A stretch of 64,000 nucleotides of DNA from NCBI GenBank assembly GCA_958295665.1, contig OY282558.1, positions 187,094,015 through 187,158,014 of the forward strand. The letters are read 5' to 3'. Position 1 is the stretch's first letter, and the number at the start of each line of letters is the position of its first letter. Shown in pieces: positions 33,866 to 45,835 of this stretch. The position numbers were made by a program, and so were the translations under genes. The notes under the pieces are model-generated. The model did not search any database and had not been told where the DNA came from. It was given only the letters and a program-made list of their open reading frames with translations. Source of the stretch: Tipula vernalis. Taxonomy: Eukaryota > Arthropoda > Insecta > Diptera > Tipulidae.

Positions 33866-34324
33866 AATATAAGACAACGGTTAAATAAAAATCACTACAT
33901 AACTACTTTAATCGTTTTAGTGCTAAATTCCCCATCTAGTAGCTCGCTCCATCAAATATACTCGCTCAATTACAATTGTCAAAAGTATATGACGTTTTGG
34001 CGTCTGTCAAAACGATTTTAAAATTTGCCTCACATAATCTTTGAGCGACATCCTTTGCACGATATCAGAAACTGGGTGTTGTGGTGAATTTATATTTTTG
34101 GGCGATAGAGAAATCGTAGTGTCCCGGGAAAACAATTACCTCCATAAAAAGAAAAATATTTGAAGAATAAAAAAAAGTCGTTACAGAAAATTCGAGGATG
34201 CTAGTCATCAAACTCGAAATCAAAAATACAATTACATAAAAATAAACAAGCAGCTACATATTTTATTACGAGTCTATAAGACCAGGCGCCATAAGCACGC
34301 CATAACCATGTAATACCACCACTA

Positions 34325-34690
34325 TCATCCAAATCAGGGATTTACACTGTCAGATGCACTGAATGTGAAAAATAATATGTTGGGTAAACTTCATGAACAC
34401 TCTCTCGCAGTACGAAATAGGGATGTACACAGATCTAGGGCTGCAGAACACATGTATAATAATCGCGGACGCCGAATCGACTATGCCACTTCAAGAATAA
34501 TAAAAACAATTAACGACAATTGGAAATTTGATGCCTATGAGTCGTTGTTGATGGACAAATATAAGGATGAACTGATCTTAGACATCAACACAATTAATCT
34601 GGCAGAATGTATGAAAACTAACCACACACATAAACAAGCATACGTTAAAAATTGTCCCCAAAACTGTAATTCATGGACAAAATGTTTTTA
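34325..34690 (+). pseudogene. GIY-YIG endonuclease part of PLE-2
   Basis: GIYTVRCTECEK, a stop, then YVG (about 34337-34385) are the GIY and YIG halves with one stop between them. Further on, AEHMYNNRGRRIDYATSRII and TINDNWKFDAYESLLMDKYK (34365-34691 frame) look like the C-terminal nuclease region of Penelope-like elements. Stops replace several residues between the halves. It continues the RT at 29790-30340 after the fold-back/hAT complex; the RT thumb region seems lost. Confidence 0.65.
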
Positions 34691-34837
34691 GGAATTTTAT
34701 TTTAATTAATCTGTTGTAGTTCTAACAAATGGTTTTTATATTTGATGCTGTCAGTTTACTTGTTATAATGAAAAAAACTTTTATTTTTATTTTTATGTAC
34801 TTATACAGGACTTTCAGAGATTTGAAACAAAATTAAT

Positions 34838-34866
34838 CTGAAGATGATCACTTAGTGATTGAAAAC
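34838..34866 (+). ncRNA. Hammerhead-like hairpin downstream of PLE-2
   Basis: CUGAAGA, U, then a 6-bp stem GAUCAC-UUA-GUGAUU, then GAAAAC. The layout matches the motif at 21525-21561 (CUGANGA, one U, stem II, GAAA) although the stem sequences differ. It lies about 150 bases after the nuclease remnant, in the 3' UTR. No clear stem I or III is seen, so it may be a degenerate hammerhead. Confidence 0.4.
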
Positions 34867-34869
34867 ATT

Positions 34870-37494
34870 TATTTTTAAAATAAAACAAATTTATAGTTGT
34901 TAAAAATTAAAATTAATTTTTCTTTTCCAATTATAGATTGTTGTGATTTCGAATAGGTTTTGCATCTATTGTAAAAATTTGCAAAAATATATTTAATTAT
35001 GGAAACCGCGGCGGCGCAAGAGTATAATAATTAATACTTCAAATCGTTTAAATTTTCTATTTTCTTAAAATTTTTTAAAGTATTCTCTATAAAAAGGGGA
35101 GACTAAGTAACATAATCTCTTAGAGAGCAGAGCAGATATAATGATTTTTTTATAATATATAAAAGGTGTTCCAATTTGAGGATAATTTTTAAATTTTTAT
35201 TTCAAACGATGATAGTACAAAGGTTCCGGTTTAGTAATGAAAAATAATGTCTTAAGCAGTTTGTGTGAAAATCCTGTTATCAACTTTTATACGCCCTACT
35301 GGTTTCCATTACTTTCCAAGGAGCCCTCAAAAATAAGGGAATACAAGCAAGGCACCTAGCAAGTCACCACCGTTATGGCCGTCCCTGAATGTACGGGTGA
35401 ATCAAAACTATATGTATGTTTATGGGCTTTCTCAAATACTTGAGCGTTTGAATTTGTAATTTTACCAAATACCCATGCGCATTACTTTGCTATTTGTCAG
35501 CTTCTGAATACTCATGTGGGCGTCATTTGTATATCAAATTCAAACACAGTTAAATTGTCGAATTTCCATTTGATTGATTTTTCGATTATGTTTTTTCGAA
35601 TAATGAATAAATATGAAATATTTCTAAAAATAAAATAAAAATCTAAATGTATAGTACCGATTGAAATACATTTTAGTTATTTTTCATTCCTAATGAAGAT
35701 AAAACACGTTGTCATAAAATGATTTTTTTTTATATGTTTCAACAAACAATTTGTCAACAACGCGGCCTCACACAATTCACTCACTAGGGATTTGAAGCAA
35801 AAATAATAATAACGAGAGCTTTTAAAATATTGCTATTCATCGGGAATAGTTTTTTATTTTTTATTTGAATTGAATAACGTAAAAATGGGTCATTTGAAAT
35901 TATAGGGTAGAGGTAGAGCTGATTAAACTTTCAAATGTATTTTTTTTTCTATTTTAAATTGAAATGGTTTTAATATCACACAAATGTAATCAACTTGAGT
36001 TAAAATAAAAAAATATATTGCTATTTAAAGTTGGATTAATTTTCATGTTTGCGAGGGGCTAAAAATTGTATCGGTCATTCAATTCTCTATCAGAGATAGA
36101 TTGTTGCCTTACTCCAAATTGTTGCATCGAAAAGTGGCCTTAAACGCTCAATATTAATGTCATTACCTCTAACATCATTACCTCCAAAACTCTTGCGTTA
36201 TTATGACATCATTATTTTTATAACGTGCATAATAATTTTGAGTAGCATTAAAATGTTTGTGCCTGATTGAAAATAATGAAGGAGTAATGACTTAATAGTG
36301 TTGGAGATAATCATGTTATCACCAAGTAGTCTAGTTATCTGTTGTAGAATTAGAAAAGTATTTGGTTACGCGATGATCGCTCAGAGTTTATGTGTTTATG
36401 GTTTGGGAAATTTAAATTCATATTCAATATTAATCTTATTTCTGCTGTTTTTTTTTTGCTTTTGAGTATCGCTGAAGCAGTTTTTGGGGTTACTAGACGA
36501 TTGACTTGACTAAAACTTTGGAATATAGATTAGGAGACGCATGAACGGTAAACTAAAGTCTAACATCCAAGGAATATATAGTTGGATGAGTAATTTGGAT
36601 GTGGTATGGGATGGATCTTGAGAATGTTGGTGGATTTGAAATGTAATATTATGATTGACATTAATGCTCGTATCTATGAACTTCGTCTTATCGATCATTT
36701 AATTATTCTTTCACATAACGAACAATATAATTCTATTTAGCCCTAGCTGAATTTCTTTAATGGAAGCATATTAGGGTGATTCGTTTGTCAATTTGCCGGC
36801 TGTTGAATGATTCCAAAAAACACGGGGAAGCTGTTTGAGTGTTAAATATTGGCTTTAGGTAAGTAAATAGGGCGGTAATAGTTGGAGTTGAGTGATTTAT
36901 TTATTGTGTATACAACGCATGAAGTTAAAACCTGGGTTGGGATAAATAGTTTATATATGGTAGGACGATAAGGTCTGATGAAATGAATTGTTTGAAGTTT
37001 CGTTTATCACTGGAAGAGGAATTTTAGATTAAGTTAATAGTATATCAAAGTTTACCAGAAGAGCAATATTAATGGTTCTTATGTGGTTTTACAGAAATTG
37101 TCCCAGAGTAAATTTCTTTAGGCAGCTAATTAATTAAATTACTTAGGATGTCATTTGAAGCAAATTTTAAATCTTTATTGGTTGAAGTAATCTATAGTAG
37201 TAAGTGATTGATTGTAGTTAAATTAGGTGGATCAGCAAAAAATGGGGTGTGCGATGTGTTTCGACCACGGCTCGAACAACCAATATTTCGGCAGCTCACT
37301 CGTATCAATCTTGCAGCAGGAATTTCCCATTAATATTCCGTTACGAAAAAATAATAACGGTCCAGGTAACGGTGCAGAAACGACTCGAACGCCAGGAAAA
37401 AATCCACTTATATAAACCTCCAGGAATAAATGCGAAATCCAGGCACGAATATAGGTTTTCACAAATAAAATTTAACTTCACCAGATAATATTTA
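34870..37494. other. AT-rich spacer without recognisable gene
   Basis: I see no supported gene. A less AT-rich patch at 37227-37488 is open on both strands but matches nothing I know. Near 36130-36320 the words CATTACCTC and TCATTAC recur without forming an array. Confidence 0.55.
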
Positions 37495-37827
37495 TTATGC
37501 GGCCCATACACGCTAAGACTAATTGTACAACTGAGTTGAGTCGTAATAAAATCGTACCATGTGTGGAGAAGTCTGCAGACCTATTTGACAGTCTGAATTC
37601 GCAGTTGCACAAAATCAAAAAAAGATTGATTTTTGGAGGCGGAGTCAATAATCACACAAACTAGTCGCTGTGTTTGTGGAGCTGTTTGACAGACTTTTGT
37701 TAATATTGTTTTCGGAAGAAATATAGTAGGCTTATTGTTTCATAAATTGTGTATATACTAATAGAATATATAGAATAAGGAAATTTAATTTACAATAAAA
37801 TTAATTTTCCGAAAACTTTTTCCGAAT

Positions 37828-38811
37828 ATGGAAAAAAAATAGTGGAGTTGTTAACGTTTTGGATAATGAACAATGGCGAAATTTCTTTGAATTGTACAAA
37901 AGTATACCGATTTTGTGGCAATCAACTAATGAAAATTACAAAAACAAATACCTAAAGCGGAAGGCGTGGAATGAATTACTGACCCAGTACCACGAAATTG
38001 TACCTAATGCCACATTAGAAATTTTGAAAAATAAAATTAATAATATTAAAACCAAATATCGTCGCGAATTGAGGTCAGTGGACGAAAGACTAAAGTCAGG
38101 ATTTGCCCTCGACGATATGTATGAACCGTCGATTTGGTTTTACAACGTGTTGCATTTTTTAAACGACGAGATGACACCTTCAACCGCTATAACCAGTTTA
38201 GATATCGATGCATATGATGAGGACGAACTGAATACTTCGGTAAATCTCCTGCAGGTTGTAGTTTTCACTTTGGATATATTGAACTTTATTATAACTCTAA
38301 ATTTAAATTTCATACATTCTAATTGCAGGAAACATCAAAGCGAAAATATTCGCGTTCAAAAAAAAACAATGCATCCAAAGAACGATCCGAATTTTTACAA
38401 AAAGCAGTGAAGCACTTGAATCCACAAATTCTCAGAAAGAACCTCACGATGGGGAAATAAATGCCAAGTCTTGGGCGTGTTCGATCCGAAAATTATCTGA
38501 TTTCCAAAAAATTGACGCGAATAAGGCCATTGATAAAATATTAATTTTCGGACAATTGGAAAAATTGTGTTTCATCTTCGCCCCAATCTTCCAATTCAAC
38601 AAGTACCATTCAGTCATGCAGCTCTACACCCATTTCCGGAGCATCTTTTACAAGACCATCAACACTAGCTTCAACCTAAGGACAACAAATTTCACATATT
38701 TTTCAATTGACAAATGGTATGTTTGCTGTGCCAGTGCCACCACAAACGTCCTCAACAGATGAAATCGAATATTCCAATATCGCAGACATTTATAATAACC
38801 AAAATTATTAA
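37828..38811 (+). pseudogene. MADF/BESS-like DNA-binding protein of Harbinger-2
   Basis: The likely start is the ATG at 37828, joined to the long frame by a one-base slip in an A-run. The MADF domain (37859-38160) reads NEQWRNFFELYKSIPILW, then KRKAWNELLTQYHEI and INNIKTKYRRELRSVDERLK, then YEPSIWFYNVLHFL. Exon 1 ends at 38239 and exon 2 starts at 38339 (after TTGCAG) in phase 0. A frameshift near 38408 leads to a BESS-like tail (WACSIRKLSDFQKIDANKAI, then IDKILIFGQLEKL). A second shift leads to a Ser/Thr-rich end with TAA at 38809-38811. In Harbinger elements this Myb-related partner binds DNA and assists the transposase. Confidence 0.8.
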
Positions 38812-38869
38812 ATAAAACTAATAAAAAACTGAATTACAAACAAGAAATGTTTATTTTAATTTTAAATAA

Positions 38870-40086
38870 TTATTTCCAAATTTGAGAAATGGCTTCACAA
38901 AAATCGTTTTCGGATTTTCTTTGCTTGGTTGGAAGCATTTCGTGACATAGTAGCTTCAAGTGGCATGAGAGACTGGCTTGGTTCATTTTCTAAATTTGTG
39001 TGTAGAGACATAGAGCCCCGCGGCGTTTTCGCAAGAAATTGTGCAAGTAGCAACAGGCTAGTGTTACTGTTGCTGCTTTTTTGGGACACAGCTGCGTAGG
39101 TGTTAGAAATACCCGATAACGTAATGCCATAATTCCAAATGTGTTTTCGACTTTGACTCGTGCTGAACTCAGACGTTGGTTAAAATGTAATTCATTTGTC
39201 GATTAATTTGCGTGGGCATATAGTTTTAATAAGTCATCTCGCAAACCAAACGCATCGTCTCCAACAAACAAATATGACAAACTTTTTCCACCAAGGTATA
39301 CAGGCTCTGGTAGAGGTAGGTTTAGTTGGCCTTTATTTAATTTACTATTAAATTTTGATTGTATTAGCACTCCTCCGTCAGAAATGTTGCCATTAGTACC
39401 AACGTCTGCATACAGAAATTCACAGTTGGTGTTCACTACTGCAAGTAGCACAACACTGAAAGTCTTTTTATAATTGAAATAAAAAGAACCAGAAAGTGCT
39501 GGCTTTTTTATATGAATATGTTTGCCATCCAGAGCGCCTATGCAATGAGGGAAACCAGAAACACTCTCAAATGAAGTAGCCACTTCTTTCCAACCTTCAC
39601 TAAATATTGGCATCTAGAAAGATATTCATCGTTATTTTCTCACCTTTATAAATTTATTTAAGGCACTTATTATGGCCTCACACGTTTACATGACAATTTT
39701 CCCAATAGATTGGGCCGAAACTGCCGTGGAAAACTTCAAGTCCTCAAAGGAATTACCCCTTGCCAAAAAATGCAACGTAATTCCTAACCGAACTTCGAGC
39801 GAAATCGCATATCACATTAAGGTGTTTTGTTTTTTAATTTTTAGTTTGATGCGTGACAATAAATTATTAAATGTGTTTTCATCCATTCGCATAAAGTTCC
39901 TGTAGTCTTCAGGTTCTATTTCTTTTAATTTTTTTAAAAGTGATTGATTGGAGAGAACTTTTCTTTATCACCTAACCATTCTTTCTGCCAAATCCTTTTT
40001 TTTTGCGTTTGATTCCGCTTACTTTCCTCGTCTTGTTGTAGACACTCATCAATAATTATTAATGCAAGTAATTTTTTTTTGTCCAT
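38870..40086 (-). pseudogene. Harbinger-2 DDE transposase, two exons
   Basis: Exon 1 (40086-39644) starts MDKKKLLALIIIDECLQQDE. After a frameshift it continues with LKEIEPEDYRNFMRMDENTF, SLEVRLGITLHFLARGNSFE and ISALNKFIK, with stops after QNTLM and KIVM. Exon 2 (39613-38870) has FPHCIGALDGKHIHIKKPA (first Asp), YADVGTNGNISDGGV, YLFVGDDAFGLRDDLLK (second Asp in GDDAF), a stop, then RLSSARVKVENTFGIMALRY (the Glu region) and CCYLHNFLRK. A late frameshift in a T-run precedes the end. All three acidic catalytic positions are still readable, so inactivation is by stops and frameshifts. Confidence 0.85.
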
Positions 40087-40279
40087 TTTAATTTTGAATT
40101 AAATTACGCTTTATTTACTCTTTACTTTGTGAAAAGCGTCAACCAACGAAATAGAGGTTATGTCATATGTCATAGAGTCGAATCTGTGAAATCAGTTAGA
40201 GCGTATGTGTAAATAGTCCAACTGAGTTGTACGATTCAGTTGTATAACTACTTAGTCTTAGCGTGTACGGGCCGCATTA

Positions 40280-42639
40280 GAAAGAAAAAACAATAGTTAT
40301 ATTGCGCACACAATAATTAAATTACAATATAATAAATATTATTTATTTTATGATTTTTCAGGTAATTATAAATGAATTACAAAATTATTTTCGACTTTAC
40401 TCAATACACATCAGAATGCAAATCATGATCAAAAAATATATTTTACAAAAAGCTTAACTTTAAAACACTAATATTATAACAGATAACATTAATAATAACA
40501 CTTATAGGTTAAACTCAAATCAAGCATCAACCAAACGACAAGAATGGCTGTATTGGTTTGTTTTATAAGTAATTTTGCATAATTTACTTAATTATACACT
40601 AACTTATTATTAATTATATTTTCAGACAAACTAGAGGTGATTAGCAAACATTACCTAAGTTAAGTAGAATTAAATTTAACAATATAAAAATTATTTAATA
40701 CTTCTTTTGCAATTACAAGTAAAATGTAAACAATCACGACCTACATCAACAATACAGTGAACCAATTAAATGTAAATTATCAAGTGTATAAATATTAAAT
40801 TTACGAGTTACAAAATAAAATTAAATATAAATTAGAAGTTGTCTTAATTATTATGTTGCATCTAAACAAGATGAACGATCGATGGGGAAAGAAGTGCCTT
40901 TGTCTTTCTCCGTAAGTGGAATTTTTGTTTTTGATTATATTTTATTATAAAAAAATTTTATTTGGTAAACAAATTTCCCCTGCGGATTGAAACATTTTCA
41001 TTTCGCCTCGTAATACTCTGCAAGAATGCAACCTTCAGTGCGAGTTTACGACCATTTTCTGAAGAAAAATTTTCAGCAGATTCAATATGTTTTAAATGGA
41101 AAACAAAAGAATTATGTACGGAAGGGGAAATTTGTTTACAAAATAGACTACGTTGATTGGTTGCCTGCTGAAAATTTTTCTTCAGAAAATGGTCGTAAAC
41201 TCGCACTCAAACAATAAATTTAGAAATTATTGGTGCTCATTATGTATATTTTGCCAAATTTTGCTCAATTGCGTTTTGCTAATTTTGATTGTTTGCCATT
41301 TTACAACAACAAAAAGAAATTGTATTAATTTTTATTAATAAATTTTTTATAATTTATTTCATAAACTATTTAAAATAAAAATAAGCTACAGATAAATTTT
41401 GAAAGATTTAAGAAGAGATTTATTTTTATTGATTTATTTGGAAATAAATACATAATTTCGAATTGTGATCGAAATAGTGAAGAATTTTTTTTTTTTTTGC
41501 AAGCACGAATATCATTAATCAAATTGATACAAAACTAGTTCTGCTGAGACCCAGTTAACAATTCAGTAGTACCACAATAAAAGAAATGATGCACAATAAC
41601 AAAAAATGGCATTATATTGTATATAACCTAAAATCCTAAAACCTATAAAACAAAAAGTCCGTATCAAATCGTCAAAGCGCAAATGCAAACTAAAATGTTT
41701 CTGAAATAAATTTATTTGTGTTGCTTTGACATAAGGATATTGAGCGAACGATATTCGGCTAACTTCATTTCAAAGTGCGGAGTAATATTTCGTAGTTTTA
41801 AGACACAAAAGGTAACAAAATTCGGGTTTCGGGCACAATATTGTTGTTGCTCGAGAGCATTTTTTAGAAATCTCAATTTTTCTATAGATTTAGACCCCTT
41901 TTGCAATAATATGTTTATAGGTTTATTCTGATTCTGTCATTTGGCTAATTGCCTGACGTTTTCAGTTTGACACATTTATTGTGGTTATTGTGTTTGTTTA
42001 GAAATGTCATTAAATTAATCAGAACATTGTTTCGCAAACGAAATTTTTAGATTTTATATGTGCAAATATGCAAGTCTCTTATATTGATAGATAACCTACA
42101 AACAAAGAAAAGATCAATGAAATTTTCTTGTTCGATTCACGCCGAAATTGCAATTGCTGTATCATAGGGGGAAAAAATCTATCGAAAATGATATTAGTCA
42201 ATTTTCCGACAGACTAATTAAAATTTCGATAACTTTTGTTTTTGACGGAATAATTTTGGGCTTTCGGTTATCTTTTAGGTTTTTAGTTTGTTTTATAATT
42301 TAGGAAATATTTTAAATATACAAGTATAATTAAATTCTTCACGTATGTATATGAAGTAAGTAAAATAAAACATTAATTAGATTCCACTTGATTCAATTTA
42401 TTGGCTTGTAATCATGAGTGGAATTTATATTTAAATATAGGCAAATAGGACTCAATATGTAGTATGTGCCACTTATTAATCCAAAGAGTGGGTACTGGAA
42501 AATCCCGGATATTGAAAAAAAAGTAAGACTACACCGAGTACTTTGAAACTCGAGTAATTTGGATACCTCTGTACTATATATTCAATAATTCGGACCGATA
42601 TTTTACTGTAACAACAATACAAATTACCTCCGATCGTCA
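40280..42639. other. AT-rich spacer holding one MITE
   Basis: Apart from the MITE at 41038-41206 I see no supported feature. Open frames at 41026-41217 and on the minus strand at 40958-41206 run through the MITE arms and are products of its palindrome. The interval 41700-42000 has a mixed composition without recognised coding signal. Confidence 0.6.
41038..41206. mobile_element. MITE with perfect 42-bp inverted arms
   Basis: 41038-41079 begins GTGCGAGTTTACGACCATTT, ends TTTTCAGCAG and is matched exactly in reverse complement by 41165-41206. The loop is about 85 bases. A further inverted pair, GTAAACAAATTTCCCC (about 40965) and GGGGAAATTTGTTTAC (about 41127), overlaps it. Non-coding. Perfect arms suggest recent insertion or gene conversion between arms; the superfamily is unknown. 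Confidence 0.85.
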
Positions 42640-43257
42640 CCAAGTTGAACTCAGATAAAATTAGAAATATAATGAATAAACTTAAAGTAAGCAAGTTCGA
42701 CATGAAGCTTACGTCTATTGGTCTGAGGGTGACAACTTACGACAAAACACACTACACTCAGCTATCCGAGGAGCTAAAAAAGAATGATGCAGAATTTTTC
42801 TCAATCACACTACTATTTACATACATTTCTACTATTCATGCCTCCTATTCAGGAGGTGGAAACTTACATTAAAGAGGCCGGTCTCTTACCGTCGCGGGTT
42901 ACAAAAGTTCTACATAAAGAGAACAGAAACAATGATAGTGCTATGTATTTTGTCTCGTTTACCCATAGCAAACCAGAACGACTCACACAATGCTTGAAGT
43001 GCTTCAGGCTCGGTCACACTTCGGGTAACGGTAATATGAAGCCACGTTGCGGATTTTGTGCCCAAGCTCATATGGCTAATGAAAAATGTCCGTTTAAAAG
43101 TGTTGAAACAAAACATTTATGTACCAACTGCGAAAGAAACCACATTGCCAACTTAATGATTTGTCCAAAACGGAATGAGTTTTTACGCATTCGGGAACAG
43201 AACAACAAACGTAACCGTAGAAGCTTCAACTTCTCAAATTCACCGTGCAAACTTTTT
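42640..43257 (+). pseudogene. LINE ORF1 gag-like protein with zinc knuckles
   Basis: NSDKIRNIMNKLKVSKFDMK and LTSIGLRVTTYDKTHYTQL (to about 42790) are followed, after a frameshift, by EVETYIKEAGLLPSRVTKV. The knuckle region is CLKCFRLGHTSG, CGFCAQAHMANEKC and CTNCERNHIANLMIC (about 42990-43165), three Cys/His clusters as in Jockey-type gag proteins. It would coat the element RNA. The frame ends with a stop at 43258-43260. Confidence 0.8.
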
Positions 43258-43501
43258 TAAAACAAATACATCCCCTATAAACAATCTGAAATTCCAAATA
43301 GTGATAAGTTGTACTCTCCAAGTGAATTATTATTAATATTGGAAAACATCATGGATGGACTCAGGAGATGCCGTACGCCAGCGGAACAGGTCCAGGTTAT
43401 TCTGGCAACAGCCATTCAATATGCCTGTAAATAACTATTTGAATATCTGCATCGTAGCGCTCACAGCGTAAAAAATAAGAAACATGAGGTAATTCACTTC
43501 C

Positions 43502-45723
43502 TTGATAAATATAACATTGGCTTCAGGAACATACCTTAAACCAGACACAGTTTTCAATATTTCACGTTACTTCATCTATGGAACTAATCGTGATAATCAA
43601 CCTGGCGGAGGTGTAGCTATCATCACCAAAAAATCCATTCCACAAACTCTACTTCCCAATATATTAAATCAAAGTATTGAAAATATTTCTATTCAGTTAG
43701 AACTGTCTGATTCCTATTTAAAAAAAATTTATGTTACGTGCCCAAATCTAGCCTTTGCAAATTTAGAGGGGATCTTAACCGATTATTCAAGTATCCATTA
43801 GCCCATTTGTTCTTGGTGAGGATTTTAACTACCGCCATTCATTTTGGAACTGTAGTAAGTCCAACAAAGTTGGACGAACCTTATTTAACTTACTTAATAG
43901 TCGTGCAAATGTCGTCTTACACTCTCCAGACACACCTACAAACCATCATAATACCAGAACCAGTAGTACCCTTGATTTCCATTTAGCAAGTAACGAAGTT
44001 CCTGTAAACTACATTGGCTCCAAAAATGAACTTAATTTGGACCACTTTACAGTTTTGTGTTCTATCCGCTTAGAAACCTGTCGCATAAATCTATCAACTC
44101 AATCTTTCAATTTTAAAAAAGCCAACTGTTACTCATTTCACCATTTTATTGATAAAAAATTGAAGTCTTACGCTAGGAATCAAATTATTACCGACACTAA
44201 CCAAATTGACTTGATGACAAAAGAGCTTGCGGATACTATTAAGGAAGCAGCAGAGTTTTCTGTTCCCATTATTGTTGCTTCGAGTGGATATATGTTAATT
44301 TTATCTGACGAAATCCTAAATTTTAGCAAGCTTCGTAATGTGGGACGCAGACAATGGATAAGGAGTCGAGATCCATATCTTAAAAATATTATTAACTTGT
44401 TTAACACTGTAATTAGGCAGAAAATTTATAATATTGTTAAAAGCTTTGGCCAAATGATCTAAACCATACTGGCATATGGTGAGATTACTAAAAAAATACT
44501 CTTGCATACCACCACTAAACCATACCGATGGTAGTAGTAAAATTGTTAATTCAAATGAAAAATGCAAAGCATTTGCCCAAAGTTTTCATAAAGCTTTCGG
44601 AACTGCGGTCGACATCCCAGAATCAGACGAGATTAAAAACAGTATGGAACTTATAAATAACTTTATGGTAACCGATGCTTCGTTATTCCATGTATCAATA
44701 GAAGAGGTCAAAGGAATTATAAATAACAGCTGTCCCCTCAAAGCACCTGGTCAAGATTTAATCTTCAATGTTTTCTTGATGTTTCAAGAAATCCAGAATC
44801 TGGACTTAAAGTTTTAACAAATTTATTTTCACATTCTATCAGATTTTCATATTTTCCCTCTTGTTGGAAAATAGCAAAGGTGGTTGCAATAGTGAAGCAA
44901 GGTAGTAACTGTAGCTCGGTTAGTAAAGTATTTGAATGTATCATCAAAAATAGACTGCATGATTTTATTGAAGAAAACAATTTGTTAATACCGCAAGAAT
45001 TCGTTTTCCATTACCAACATTTTTCTATCCACCAAGTCGATCGCATAACCCAGCATGTTAAAATCCAAAAGGACTTGAGAAAATGTACTGGCATGGTCCT
45101 TCTTGACCTAGAGAATTCATTTGATTCAGTCTGGATTACTGCTCTTTACATAAACTTCATAGTTATTGCTTCCTGTTCTGATGATACATCAATCTACACC
45201 TCCGACATTTACTCTCAAGTCACAAACAAATCTCAAGTCACAAGTAACAAATCACAACGTTAACAATTAACCTGGGAAAAATAGGTCCAATATCTTAGCA
45301 TTCTCCTGGATCTAAAAGTGACATACCAAAATCACTTAAATTTTATAATAAATAAAGTTAATAATCTTTTTTATGTATTATATCCTTTATTAAGTAAAAG
45401 AAGTTATCTATCGTTTGAAAACAAAATGTTAGTTTATGAGACGGATGTACTGGCTGTAATCTTGTATGGATCTCGTCTATGGTGGAATATGGCTAATATC
45501 CACAAACAAAAAATTTTGTATAATGAAACGCTGTATGTGTTATACATTAACCTGGGGGAAATACCATACCCGAAATCACATTTTGTTTTTTCACTTTATC
45601 TGTTTCGTAATTTTTTATTATAAATACACATTGCGTCAATTGCTCACTCAAAACGGACGGCTGTCACTCGAAAACTTATTTTTATTAAATCGAGCGAGGA
45701 ATTTGTTGGATTATTTTACATAA
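43502..45723 (+). pseudogene. LINE ORF2: AP-endonuclease and reverse transcriptase
   Basis: Endonuclease: LKPDTVFNISRYFIY and NQPGGGVAIITKKSIPQT (to about 43650), then the GEDFNYRHSFW catalytic block (about 43815-43850), TLDFHLASNEV and LDHFTVL (about 44035-44055, the terminal Asp-His). Linker: RRQWIRSRDPYLKNIINLFN. RT: VSIEEVKGIINNSCPLKAPG (about 44690-44755), ECIIKNRLHDFIEENNLLIP, MVLLDLENSFDSVW (about 45090-45132), then a deletion directly to CSDDTSIY (about 45175-45200, where YxDD is expected). The C-terminal part FIINKVNNLFYVLYPLLSKR and NRARNLLDYFT ends with TAA at 45721-45723. It would nick target DNA and prime cDNA; inactive here. Confidence 0.85.
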
Positions 45724-45835
45724 ATACATATATCTGTACCATTTAAAGGTGATTTTAAAATTTTTTTATTACAACATTGTAGTTATCATTATGAAATTGT
45801 GTTTCTACTTTTTTTAGTGTTTTTTTGAATAAAAT

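Larger units (their letters stand above)
37498..40276. mobile_element. PIF/Harbinger DNA transposon (Harbinger-2) with TTA target duplication
   Basis: The termini are inverted: TGCGGCCCATACACGCTAAG at 37498 and its near complement (CTTAGCGTGTACGGGCCGCA) ending at 40276. The inverted similarity extends to GTACAACTGAGT-like sequence. TTA lies directly outside both ends (37495-37497 and 40277-40279), the canonical Harbinger target duplication. It is 2779 bp and holds convergent genes: a plus-strand MADF protein and a minus-strand transposase. Confidence 0.9.
42640..45723 (+). mobile_element. Jockey-type non-LTR retrotransposon relic
   Basis: The ORF1 zinc-knuckle protein and ORF2 endonuclease and RT are in order on the plus strand, with internal deletions and many frameshifts. 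The 5' limit is approximate. There is no obvious poly-A tail before the Tigger element that begins shortly after 45723. Confidence 0.8.

Noticed and set aside
37227..37488. Coding gene in the less AT-rich patch before Harbinger-2
   Set aside because: Open on both strands but no recognisable domain; neither frame has a start context or a homologous motif.
41026..41217. 63-codon protein
   Set aside because: It is made of the two arms of a palindromic MITE; the mirrored frames on the opposite strand show this is a by-product.
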